Part shown: positions 49,181-57,545 of the stretch, piece after piece | How positions within the stretch are numbered: position 1 is the stretch's first letter | Layout: the number at the start of each line of letters is the position of its first letter | Origin: an uncultured SAR86 cluster bacterium | GTDB lineage: Bacteria > Pseudomonadota > Gammaproteobacteria > Magnimaribacterales > Magnimaribacteraceae | DNA: 64,000 nucleotides | Assembly: GCA_902628375.1 (NCBI GenBank) | Contig: CACOMS010000003.1 | Span: 1 to 64,000, forward strand | Reading direction: 5' to 3' | Translations under genes and position numbers: made by a program | Notes under the pieces: generated by a model | The model's database searches: none | Told to the model about the DNA's origin: nothing | What the model saw: the letters and a program-made list of their open reading frames with translations, nothing else

Positions 49181-51472
49181 ATGCTAGCAAGGAGGCAAAG
49201 ATTACTTATATCTTTAGTTGCTTTCTGTCCCTGGCTATTTTCTGAAATAGTCGTAGATGGCCTTTTAGATGAAGAAGAATGGGCAACCGCTAGAGTAGTT
49301 AATCAGTTTTATGAAGTTTATCCTTACTCTTTAGACACTGGCCATGAAGACACAAAAATTCTTATCAAGGAAGACGAAAAGGGTATTTACTTTGGGTTTA
49401 TAAATACTCAACCAAAAGACACCATAAGACTCAACCAACACCAAAGAGATCAAGGAGTAAGGCCGCCTATTGGAGATCAAAATGGAGTGACTATAGATTT
49501 CGATAATGACGGAAGGACAGGTTATCGGTTTATTGTAAACGCGGGAGGTTCGATAATTGATGGCGTCGTAATTAATGAAAATGAGATGAATGACGACTGG
49601 GATGGAGATTGGAAACAGGCGACCACTGTGCAAGATGATGGCTGGACTTCAGAAATATTAATTCCTTGGTCTATTGCTCCGATGAAATCGGTAAGTACCG
49701 AGGAGAGAGAAATAGGCATATGTTTTTATAGACTAATTATCTCTGAATTTAGAGTATTTGCTACTTGCAGAGGAAGTCCTTACCAAGAGAAGTTCTTATC
49801 TATTTTTCCAAAGATAAAAGTAAAAAAATACGAGTCATCTCAACTTGATATTTTCCCTTACCTTACTTTCTCAGACGATTCAGCAATGGAAGAAACTAAC
49901 ACAAAAGGAGGAGCCGAAATATTTTGGAAAATTGATTCTTCCAGACAGCTAAATGCAACAATTAACCCTGACTTTGGTCAGGTAGAAAGCGATGAATTAG
50001 TAGTAAACTTTTCTGCTTACGAAACTTATTATTCAGACAAGAGACCTTTTTTTGCAGAAAATCAATCTTTATTTAATGTCCAGGGTTATGAGACTTTTTA
50101 TGTTATTAATACTAGAAGAATAGGTGCAGCTCCTGATTACGACTGTTCAAATCAATCTGGTTTAAATGAGAACTTATGTAATCAAAATCAAATTGGTACA
50201 TCTGATATAGATTTTGCCCTTAGATATATTCAACAAACAGAAAACTTAGATATAGGGTTCTTGGGAGCAAGTGAAGCGGATGAGAACTTTAGTCAAGGAA
50301 GAGACTTTTATGCTCTAAGGCTAAGAAGAAATTCCGAAAACCTCACATTTGGTTATTTAGGAACCTATGTTGATAGACCAGTTTTAGATAGGGATGCTAC
50401 TGTTCATGCTAGTGATTTTGAGTATAGGCCTAACCAAAACATAAGAGTTAATGGTGCTCTACTTAATTCAAAGATTAATGATGAGAATGGATATGGATTT
50501 AGAGTCGGATATCTGAGAACTCCAAGTAAGAGTTTTTCTACAGGTGCAGGTATTTATTATTTTGATGACACAATCGATCTTAGTGATATGGGTTATCTTT
50601 ATAGAAATGACTTCTTAATGCTAGCCGGTAGAACCCAGTTTAAAAATACTGACTTACCTTCAGATTCTTTAAGTAGAGAAAGAAATTACGTCCTAAATTA
50701 TGTGTTCATGACTGACACTGATGGGAATAAAGAACCAACCGATTTTTCAGTGACTCTAGAAAATGGGTTTAAAAATTTTACTGACTTACAGCTAAAAGTA
50801 TTTTTTAGATCCTCTGGTAGGGATAATCTGATAACACGAAAATATGAAGCTTCTCCTTATATAAATATGCCAAAAGGTTATGGTTATGAGATTCAGTACA
50901 TGAATATGTCCGGGAAGAAATATAAATTCATGATGAATCTCATGAGAAGAAAAGGTGAGGAGTATGCCTCAGCGCTTGGGTGGAATAAGGCTTATGATTT
51001 TATGGTTGAATATACTCCAACTGATTCAATCTCTTATTCCATTTTTTATCAAGATTTAAGAGAGAAAGATTGGCTCAATTGGTTAGAAAATAATCTGCTA
51101 GGAACTTATGAAAAAAGACAACGGTTGACTGTAGGTGGGATAAATTGGTTCAAGGGAGACAAGCATGAATTAAGACTTAAAGCCCAAATGGTTGCATTTA
51201 CGGCTAGATCTCCACAAGCTTACTTAGCTAATAATATTGGAGATTTGATCCAGGCTGATATTGCACTTCCACCAATAACTTTGAGTGATTTAGCTTTTCA
51301 AATTAGATATAGGTATGAAATAAAGCCTCTTTCCTATTTTTATTTGGTCTACACGAAAGGTGGACGTGTAGTTCAGTACGATGAAGAAGATAACTTAGGT
51401 GAGATATATCAAAGGCCTTGGGATGATCCCGAAACAGATACGGTAACCGTTAAGTTAAGATATAGGTTCTAA
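49181..51472 (+). CDS. DUF5916-like outer-membrane beta-barrel protein, copy 1
   Basis: A 763-residue secreted protein with a signal sequence (to about residue 21), an N-terminal CBM9/DOMON-like domain beginning VDGLLDEEEWATA, a conserved middle NPDFGQVESDELVVNF and RPFFAENQSLF, and a C-terminal beta-barrel-like region ending in the aromatic VKLRYRF. The final Phe is the BAM recognition signal of outer-membrane proteins. This fits DUF5916/carbohydrate-binding family 9-like proteins. The role is not known; substrate capture at the surface is possible. Its stop overlaps the next start by one base (TAATG). Confidence 0.8.
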   Translation: MLARRQRLLISLVAFCPWLFSEIVVDGLLDEEEWATARVVNQFYEVYPYSLDTGHEDTKILIKEDEKGIYFGFINTQPKDTIRLNQHQRDQGVRPPIGDQNGVTIDFDNDGRTGYRFIVNAGGSIIDGVVINENEMNDDWDGDWKQATTVQDDGWTSEILIPWSIAPMKSVSTEEREIGICFYRLIISEFRVFATCRGSPYQEKFLSIFPKIKVKKYESSQLDIFPYLTFSDDSAMEETNTKGGAEIFWKIDSSRQLNATINPDFGQVESDELVVNFSAYETYYSDKRPFFAENQSLFNVQGYETFYVINTRRIGAAPDYDCSNQSGLNENLCNQNQIGTSDIDFALRYIQQTENLDIGFLGASEADENFSQGRDFYALRLRRNSENLTFGYLGTYVDRPVLDRDATVHASDFEYRPNQNIRVNGALLNSKINDENGYGFRVGYLRTPSKSFSTGAGIYYFDDTIDLSDMGYLYRNDFLMLAGRTQFKNTDLPSDSLSRERNYVLNYVFMTDTDGNKEPTDFSVTLENGFKNFTDLQLKVFFRSSGRDNLITRKYEASPYINMPKGYGYEIQYMNMSGKKYKFMMNLMRRKGEEYASALGWNKAYDFMVEYTPTDSISYSIFYQDLREKDWLNWLENNLLGTYEKRQRLTVGGINWFKGDKHELRLKAQMVAFTARSPQAYLANNIGDLIQADIALPPITLSDLAFQIRYRYEIKPLSYFYLVYTKGGRVVQYDEEDNLGEIYQRPWDDPETDTVTVKLRYRF

Positions 51473-53769
51473 TGAAGAAAGCTATCTCCTCAATAAAACT
51501 TACTTCTTTATTTTTCTCACTTATTCTTTCTGAGTTCATCTATTCTGAAATTGAGGTAGATGGAAAAGTAATAGAAGAAGAATGGAGTTCCGCGATTGCA
51601 GTAGAAGATTTTTTTGAGATTTTTCCTTTTACCCTTAATGACCCAGCTTATAAAACTAGGTTATTAATACTTGAGAAAGAAGATGGTTTGTATTTTGGAT
51701 TTATTAACTCTCAACCTAAAGAGACTTTAAGAAGTCAGCTACATCAAAGAGATGACAGAGATCCAAAAGCTGACAGGGTAGGGGTTTCTATAGATTTTGA
51801 TGGGGATTCTCTTCAGGCTTATGATTTCACAGTTTCTCTAGGAGGTTCGCTTTGGGATGCTGTTTATACCAATTCAGATCAAGGAGATTCAGACTGGGAC
51901 GCTGATTGGCAAGCTGCTACCTCGGAAGGAGAGAATGGCTGGTACGCAGAAATATTTATTCCTTGGTCTGTAACGCCCATGAAGAAACAGATTGGCGAAG
52001 TCCGAAAAGTTAGGTTGGCCGCCTGGAGACAGGCCTATGAGATATCTAGGGCCTTTTCAACGGCTAGATCTAATCCTTATCGATCTCAATTCTTGTCTTA
52101 TTTTAAGGAGTATGAATTTAAGAAGGTTGATGCAGGAAGAATTGATTTTTTTCCCTATTTAACTGCTTCAAATGAACGAACTTCAAACTCAACTAACTTT
52201 AATGGGGGAGCTGAGATATTTTGGAAAATTGATTCAAATAGTCAATTTAACATTACTTTTGATCCAGATTTCGGACAAGTTGAAAGCGATGATGTGGTGA
52301 TTAATTTTTCTGCAACAGAAACTTTTTATCAAGATAAGAGGCCTTTTTTCTCTGAAAATCAATCTCTATTTAGAATAGACGGTTATCGCTTCTTTCATGT
52401 AATAAATACTCGAAGAATAGGTGCTTCTCCAGATTACAATTGTTCTCAATACGAATCTCAGATTGAAGAGATATGTAATTCTTCTAAAGAAGATTACTCA
52501 GATATTGATGCAGCATTCAGATACACAAGTTTAGGTCAAAATTACGATGTAGGATTTTTAGGAGCATTTGAATCAAATTCCCCCTTCAGTAGCGGTAGAG
52601 ATTTTGCTGCAGCTCGAGTAAGAACAAGTTTTAATAATCTTACCTACGGCTATTTGGGCACCTATACACAGAATTCAGTTCTTGATAGAAACGCGAATGT
52701 AAATGCCTTCGATTTTGACTATCGACCTTCCAAAATGACATCTCTATATGCAGTCCTTCTAAACTCAAACGTTAACGGTCAGTCAGGCTATGGAGGAAGA
52801 ATAATGTTTTCTCATATGTTCAATCCCCAGCTAATGACAGGGTTGGGACTTCTATATATGGGTGAGAATATTGATATGAATGACATGGGATATCAGTCCA
52901 GAAATAATCGTATATCGTTTGGCGGAAGAACCTCATATGAGCAAACGGATTTTTCTGAGGAAGATTTAACTCTTAAAAGAAACTATCGAGTATCTTACAT
53001 GTGGAAGACAAGTAATCGAGGTGATAGAGAACCAGCAGGTTTAGAATTTAAGTTTGAAAATGATTTTAAAAATAATTCTTCAGTTGAATTTGAAATGGAT
53101 TACTCAACAAAAGGAAAAGACGTAACTATCACAAGAGAAAGCCCATTGGCGTTGTATGTAAATAGACCAGAAGGAAAAGGAGTTTCCTTTAAATACAGTA
53201 GCCCAAGAAATAATGAATTTACTTATACGCTTTATGGCAGAAGAGGCAATGGAAGTGAGTATGGAGGCAATAGAGGCTGGACATCTAAATATTATGTAGG
53301 TTTAGGATATCAACCTTCAAGTAATCTCAGTTATTACGTAGGATTCTCGGACGAGAAAGAGAATAACTGGCTAAATTGGACTAAAGATAATTTATTGGCT
53401 ACCTATGATCGAGAACAAAGAAACTTAAATGCAACTATCAAATGGTTTAAAGGCAATAAACATGAATTGCGTGTAAGAGCTCAGTTGGTAAGTTTTACGG
53501 CTAGAAATGGAATACCCTATATAGCAGACTCTAGTGGCGACTTATCTCTTTCAAATTACGACGTAAATTCTTTTACGTTGGGAAATTTAGCTTTTCAGGT
53601 CCGTTATAAATATGAAATTTTACCTTTATCTTATCTGTATTTAGTTTATACAAAAGGTGGCAGTGTTTTCGAGTTAGATGAAGAAGATAGTTTTGAAGAA
53701 ATAGTGAAAAGACCTTGGTTAGAACCTGATAGAGACAATTTTACTATTAAAGTTAGGTATAGATTTTAG
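51472..53769 (+). CDS. DUF5916-like outer-membrane beta-barrel protein, copy 2
   Basis: A tandem paralogue of the gene before it: 765 residues, the same order of signal sequence, CBM9-like domain (VDGKVIEEEWSSA), NPDFG-type block (DPDFGQVESDDVVINF), RPFFSENQSLF and a barrel ending in IKVRYRF. The two differ across most of their length, so the duplication is not recent. Starts with an ATG sharing one base with the previous stop, so the two are translationally coupled and may form a pair in the membrane. The function is not known. It overlaps bamD tail to tail by 4 nt. Confidence 0.8.
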   Translation: MKKAISSIKLTSLFFSLILSEFIYSEIEVDGKVIEEEWSSAIAVEDFFEIFPFTLNDPAYKTRLLILEKEDGLYFGFINSQPKETLRSQLHQRDDRDPKADRVGVSIDFDGDSLQAYDFTVSLGGSLWDAVYTNSDQGDSDWDADWQAATSEGENGWYAEIFIPWSVTPMKKQIGEVRKVRLAAWRQAYEISRAFSTARSNPYRSQFLSYFKEYEFKKVDAGRIDFFPYLTASNERTSNSTNFNGGAEIFWKIDSNSQFNITFDPDFGQVESDDVVINFSATETFYQDKRPFFSENQSLFRIDGYRFFHVINTRRIGASPDYNCSQYESQIEEICNSSKEDYSDIDAAFRYTSLGQNYDVGFLGAFESNSPFSSGRDFAAARVRTSFNNLTYGYLGTYTQNSVLDRNANVNAFDFDYRPSKMTSLYAVLLNSNVNGQSGYGGRIMFSHMFNPQLMTGLGLLYMGENIDMNDMGYQSRNNRISFGGRTSYEQTDFSEEDLTLKRNYRVSYMWKTSNRGDREPAGLEFKFENDFKNNSSVEFEMDYSTKGKDVTITRESPLALYVNRPEGKGVSFKYSSPRNNEFTYTLYGRRGNGSEYGGNRGWTSKYYVGLGYQPSSNLSYYVGFSDEKENNWLNWTKDNLLATYDREQRNLNATIKWFKGNKHELRVRAQLVSFTARNGIPYIADSSGDLSLSNYDVNSFTLGNLAFQVRYKYEILPLSYLYLVYTKGGSVFELDEEDSFEEIVKRPWLEPDRDNFTIKVRYRF

Positions 53770-54641
53770 TTTGAAATAGGAGGGGCAGGAGCTTCGTCTG
53801 TTCCTAGTAAACCTAAGGATAATCTGTTTAACCAACTTCTTTTACGTTCGTAGTCTTCCATTTCTGCAAAGTCAGGATAGTTCATTTCTAAGATTGTAAA
53901 AGTTTCTTGTTTTAGATCTTCATACCCTAGATTTTCATAACAAGTTATCAAGTTACTCAATGCATATGGAGTTTGAGGGGTATTAGGCAAGTGCTCTATG
54001 ACATATCTTGCTCTTGCAGCTGCAGCAATATAAGCCCCTCTATCTATGTAGAAGTTAGAAACATATATCTCATGTTTTGCCAGAAGGTTCCTTAAGAAGA
54101 TTAATCTTTGTTTTGCATGAGGAGCATAGACACTGTTTGGGAAACGGTCTAAGAATTCACTTAGATCTTCAAATGAACTTTGAGCCTGTGACACATCTTT
54201 CATCGAAGCGTTGTCTTCTATAAAGCGTGAAAAGAAATTTACATCATCTCTGAAACCAGCTAACCCTTTGAGATAGTAGGCATAATCTATATGAGGATGC
54301 CTTGGATGTAGGCTTATAAACCTATCAGCTGCAGAAATGGCCTGCTCAAAATTATAGTTCATGTAATAGGCATATATGAGCTCAGCTTGAGCTTGTTCTG
54401 CATATCTTCCAAATGGAAATCTTCTTTCTAAAGCCTCTAGACTAAATATTGCTGATTCATAATTACCAGCTTTTAACCTCGATTGAGCAGAGTCATAAAG
54501 CTCCTTTTCCATTAGTCTTTCATCAGGTGCTTCTTCATCATTTGATGAACAAGCAATTACAAGAAATAAAACCGCAAGAGCCTTTAAGGAATTAGTAAAT
54601 AATGGACTAATCTGACTGTAAAATTTATCCTGTGTTCTCAT
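53766..54641 (-). CDS. bamD: outer membrane assembly lipoprotein BamD
   Basis: BamD is the essential TPR lipoprotein of the BAM complex. The 291-residue protein carries a signal with lipobox VIAC (Cys31), then the TPR array with ALERRFPFGRYAEQAQAELIYAYY, FISLHPRHPHIDYAYYLKGL and DRFPNSVYAPHAKQRL. It is longer than E. coli BamD mainly by N- and C-terminal extensions. Divergent from rluD across 69 bp, a conserved gammaproteobacterial arrangement. Confidence 0.94.
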   Translation of the reverse strand: MRTQDKFYSQISPLFTNSLKALAVLFLVIACSSNDEEAPDERLMEKELYDSAQSRLKAGNYESAIFSLEALERRFPFGRYAEQAQAELIYAYYMNYNFEQAISAADRFISLHPRHPHIDYAYYLKGLAGFRDDVNFFSRFIEDNASMKDVSQAQSSFEDLSEFLDRFPNSVYAPHAKQRLIFLRNLLAKHEIYVSNFYIDRGAYIAAAARARYVIEHLPNTPQTPYALSNLITCYENLGYEDLKQETFTILEMNYPDFAEMEDYERKRSWLNRLSLGLLGTDEAPAPPISN

Positions 54642-54673
54642 TAGTTTTGAATTCTACCTATCTATAAGGTTAT

Positions 54674-54702
54674 TTGACAGAAAAGATATCTGAACATCAA
54701 AA
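54674..54702 (+). promoter_or_regulatory. candidate promoter for rluD
   Basis: A perfect -35 TTGACA is followed after 17 bp by a weak -10 (TCAAAA). The -10 ends 8 bp before the ATG at 54711, implying a very short leader. There is no Shine-Dalgarno. Confidence 0.35.
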
Positions 54703-54710
54703 AAAATAAA

Positions 54711-55658
54711 ATGTCTAAAAGAGTAGTTTTAAGCAAGAAAGTAGATTTGTCTGATGCTGGCATAAGACTTGATAAGTATCTGAGTAGCAATTATCCAGAA
54801 TTTTCTAGAAATCATATCCAAGTATGGATAGAGGAAGGCAAAGTAACAGTTAATGGCCATAAGGTTAAATCAAAGTTACTTCTAAAAGGAGAGGAAGAGG
54901 TAAATATTGATGCTTTAATCGAACCGGTTATTGAAGACAAACCAGAGAATATGAGCTTGAACATAACTCATGAAGATGAAGCAATAATAATCCTAAATAA
55001 ACCACATGGATTGGTGGTACATCCAGGAGCTGGAAATCATAGTGGAACACTTATGAATGGATTGCTTCATCATAATTCTGATTTAAATCTTTTACCTAGG
55101 GCTGGAATAATTCATAGACTGGATAAGAACACTTCTGGAATTATGGTAATAGCTAAGACGGAAAAAGCTTATTTAAGTCTAAATAAGCAGATGAAAGGCA
55201 GACAAATAGAAAAACGTTATCAAGCTTTAGTTATTGGCAATGTAAAATCTGGAAAGATTATCAATCATTCTATTGGAAGACATCCTAAGTCCAGGACAAA
55301 ACAGGCCGTGATAGTAAATGGTCGAGAAGCAGTAACTAAGTACAAAGTAAATAAAAAATTTGATGGCTTTACTCTTCTTGATGTTGAAATAGAAACTGGT
55401 AGAACTCACCAGATCAGAGTCCATCTTTCTCACGAAAAGCTTCCTATAGTTGGAGACGTAACTTATGGAGCCAAGAGGAAGTTCCCTAAAGGCATAAATG
55501 AAGAGATAAGGAATCTTGTGGGAAAATTTACAAGACAAGCTTTGCATGCCAAGTCTTTGACTTTTATCCATCCTGAAAAAGAGGAAAAGGTGTTTTTTGA
55601 TACTCCCTTGGCAGGAGATATTGAAGAATTGATTAGTCAATTTAAAGTTTTAAGATGA
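54711..55658 (+). CDS. rluD: 23S rRNA pseudouridine synthase RluD
   Basis: RluD makes pseudouridines 1911, 1915 and 1917 in helix 69 of 23S rRNA. The 315-residue protein has the S4 RNA-binding domain at the N-terminus (LDKYLSSNYPEFSRNHIQ) and the catalytic Asp138 in HRLDKNTSG, then LDVEIETGRTHQIRVHL. Position beside bamD is typical for rluD rather than rluC. It overlaps the following dehydrogenase gene by 4 nt. rlmH in this window modifies the RluD product pseudouridine 1915. Confidence 0.95.
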   Translation: MSKRVVLSKKVDLSDAGIRLDKYLSSNYPEFSRNHIQVWIEEGKVTVNGHKVKSKLLLKGEEEVNIDALIEPVIEDKPENMSLNITHEDEAIIILNKPHGLVVHPGAGNHSGTLMNGLLHHNSDLNLLPRAGIIHRLDKNTSGIMVIAKTEKAYLSLNKQMKGRQIEKRYQALVIGNVKSGKIINHSIGRHPKSRTKQAVIVNGREAVTKYKVNKKFDGFTLLDVEIETGRTHQIRVHLSHEKLPIVGDVTYGAKRKFPKGINEEIRNLVGKFTRQALHAKSLTFIHPEKEEKVFFDTPLAGDIEELISQFKVLR

Positions 55659-56527
55659 AAAAGATAGGTTTTATTGGTTTAGGAGTTATGGGCTATCCAA
55701 TGGCTGGACATATGCAGTCCTCTGGATACGAAGTTTCTGTTTTTAATAGAACAAATCTAAAGGCATTAAATTGGAAAGAGGAATTTTCAGGTAAAGTTTC
55801 GTCATCAATTGAGGAGTTATCGGAAAATTCAGATTTTATATTTTTATGTGTTGGAAATGATAAAGATGTGAGATCTCTAGTATTAGGAGAAGGGGGGATA
55901 TTAGAGAATGCAAGAGAAAATACTCTCATAATTGATCACACAACCACTTCTTCAAAACTCTCGGTTGAGCTTTCTGGTAAATGCCATTCAAAAAATGTTG
56001 GATATATAGATGCTCCTGTATCTGGTGGAGAGGTTGGGGCTATAGAGGGTCAATTGACAGTAATGTGCGGAGGTAATCAGAATGATTTTGAAAAGGCTTA
56101 TGAGTTAATAAGTTGTTATTCAAAATTTATTAAACTCATGGGTCCTTCGGGATCGGGTCAACTTACTAAAATGGTCAATCAGATAACCATAACAGGCTTG
56201 ATACAGAGTTTAGCTGAAGCTATTTATTTCTCTGAAAAGACTGGCCTTGATACGCAGCAAGTTATTGAAGTAATTTCTAAGGGAGCTGCTCAATCTTGGC
56301 AAATGGAAAATAGATGGAAAACCATGGTCGAAGGAAAGTATAACCATGGATTTGCTGTGGATTTAATGAGGAAAGACCTAAAAATTGCTATAGAAGAAGG
56401 CAGTTTGAATGGGGCTTCTTTAGAGTTAACTAAGCAAATAGATAAATTTTATGAAGAAATTCAATCTTTAGGTGGCGGTAGATGGGATACCTCTAGTTTA
56501 TTAGAGAGAATTAAAAGAAATGAGTAG
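55655..56527 (+). CDS. beta-hydroxyacid dehydrogenase, possibly tartronate semialdehyde reductase
   Basis: A 290-residue 3-hydroxyisobutyrate-dehydrogenase-family protein with the Rossmann loop GLGVMGYPMAGHM, the substrate motif DAPVSGGEVGAIEGQL and the catalytic lysine in GQLTKMVNQI. Its 8-nt overlap with a glycerate-kinase-like gene suggests 2-hydroxy-3-oxopropionate (tartronate semialdehyde) reductase activity, making glycerate. 3-hydroxyisobutyrate dehydrogenase or a succinic semialdehyde reductase are alternatives. Confidence 0.8.
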   Translation: MKKIGFIGLGVMGYPMAGHMQSSGYEVSVFNRTNLKALNWKEEFSGKVSSSIEELSENSDFIFLCVGNDKDVRSLVLGEGGILENARENTLIIDHTTTSSKLSVELSGKCHSKNVGYIDAPVSGGEVGAIEGQLTVMCGGNQNDFEKAYELISCYSKFIKLMGPSGSGQLTKMVNQITITGLIQSLAEAIYFSEKTGLDTQQVIEVISKGAAQSWQMENRWKTMVEGKYNHGFAVDLMRKDLKIAIEEGSLNGASLELTKQIDKFYEEIQSLGGGRWDTSSLLERIKRNE

Positions 56528-57458
56528 GTTTAGGACAGAAGGAAAAGATATTTATGACTTATTTGATAGGTCTGAAAATAAATTAAGAGAATATGCTCAG
56601 GAAAATAATATTAGAGACATATCAGAAAATTTCTATTTAGAGATAATTTCTCCTCTGGTTAATTATTTAGCTTCTTTACCAAAAAAAGCAACTCCTTATT
56701 TTATTTGTCTCACCGGGGGACAAGGATCGGGAAAGACCACTATGTCAGAATTTATACAGCTTGTTCTAACCGAGTTTTGCAACAAAAGAACGGTTGGATT
56801 TTCAATAGATGATTTGTATAAAACCCAAGAAGAGAGAAAAAAATTAGCTGATGAAATTCATCCATTATGTGAAGTAAGGGGAATGCCAGGAACTCATGAT
56901 ATGAGTCTTGGGTTTGATTTATTTGAATCTTTGTCGAAAGCAAATAATTCTACAAAAACTGCTATTCCGGCCTTTAATAAGCCTTTAGATAGGCACTACC
57001 CTAAAAATGAATGGAAGGTATTTACAGGAAAACCAGATTTTATTTTTTTTGATGCTTGGTGTGGCGGAGTAAAACCTATTAGTGAGGACAATTGGGATCC
57101 ACCTATAAATAAGCTGGAAGAGGAAATGGATCCTAAAGGAGTATGGTCAAAATGGAGCAATCAAGAATTATCTGGCGATTATCAAAAGTTTTTTTCATTA
57201 ATTGACCTTTTAATCCTCATTAGAGTACCAAGCATGGAGCATGTTTTTCAAAGCAGATGGCTGCAAGAACAAACATTAGAAAAGAATACGTCTAATCCAG
57301 AAATGCTAGAGAAAATAATGACCCAAGAAGAAGTTTATAGATTTGTGATGCATTATGAGAGGTTAACAAGGCATATTCTGAAAGATATGCCTAATTATTG
57401 TGATATTTTGATAGATAGAGATGAAAGTTTTAATTTTAGATTTACCAGCATTCCGTAA
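56520..57458 (+). CDS. P-loop kinase, probable D-glycerate 3-kinase
   Basis: A 312-residue P-loop kinase of the plant-type glycerate-3-kinase family (the YggC-like group in bacteria). Visible: Walker A TGGQGSGKTTMS, SIDDLYKTQEER, RGMPGTHD, FNKPLDRHYPK and DAWCGGVKP (the region equivalent to the phosphoribulokinase/uridine kinase lid and base). Together with the preceding reductase gene, it could turn tartronate semialdehyde into 3-phosphoglycerate. Phosphoribulokinase or pantothenate kinase identity is less likely. Confidence 0.82.
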   Translation: MSRFRTEGKDIYDLFDRSENKLREYAQENNIRDISENFYLEIISPLVNYLASLPKKATPYFICLTGGQGSGKTTMSEFIQLVLTEFCNKRTVGFSIDDLYKTQEERKKLADEIHPLCEVRGMPGTHDMSLGFDLFESLSKANNSTKTAIPAFNKPLDRHYPKNEWKVFTGKPDFIFFDAWCGGVKPISEDNWDPPINKLEEEMDPKGVWSKWSNQELSGDYQKFFSLIDLLILIRVPSMEHVFQSRWLQEQTLEKNTSNPEMLEKIMTQEEVYRFVMHYERLTRHILKDMPNYCDILIDRDESFNFRFTSIP

Positions 57459-57481
57459 ATTGCCTGATTATGGGAGTTTTC

Positions 57482-57509
57482 TTGACTTAAACCATTCCAG
57501 TGGCACAAT
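57482..57509 (+). promoter_or_regulatory. promoter for the ilvIHC operon
   Basis: TTGACT (5/6), 16-bp spacer and CACAAT (4/6) with an extended -10 TGG just before it. Transcription would start about 30 nt before the ilvI ATG. A second -10-like TATAAG at 57528 could give a shorter leader. No leader peptide with branched-chain codons is visible. Confidence 0.5.
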
Positions 57510-57545
57510 TCGCTTCCTTTTATTTTGTATAAGAATAATTATTAA

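Noticed and set aside
55227-55640. 137-aa minus-strand ORF inside rluD
   Set aside because: Antisense to a conserved catalytic domain, low-complexity composition and no start signal.
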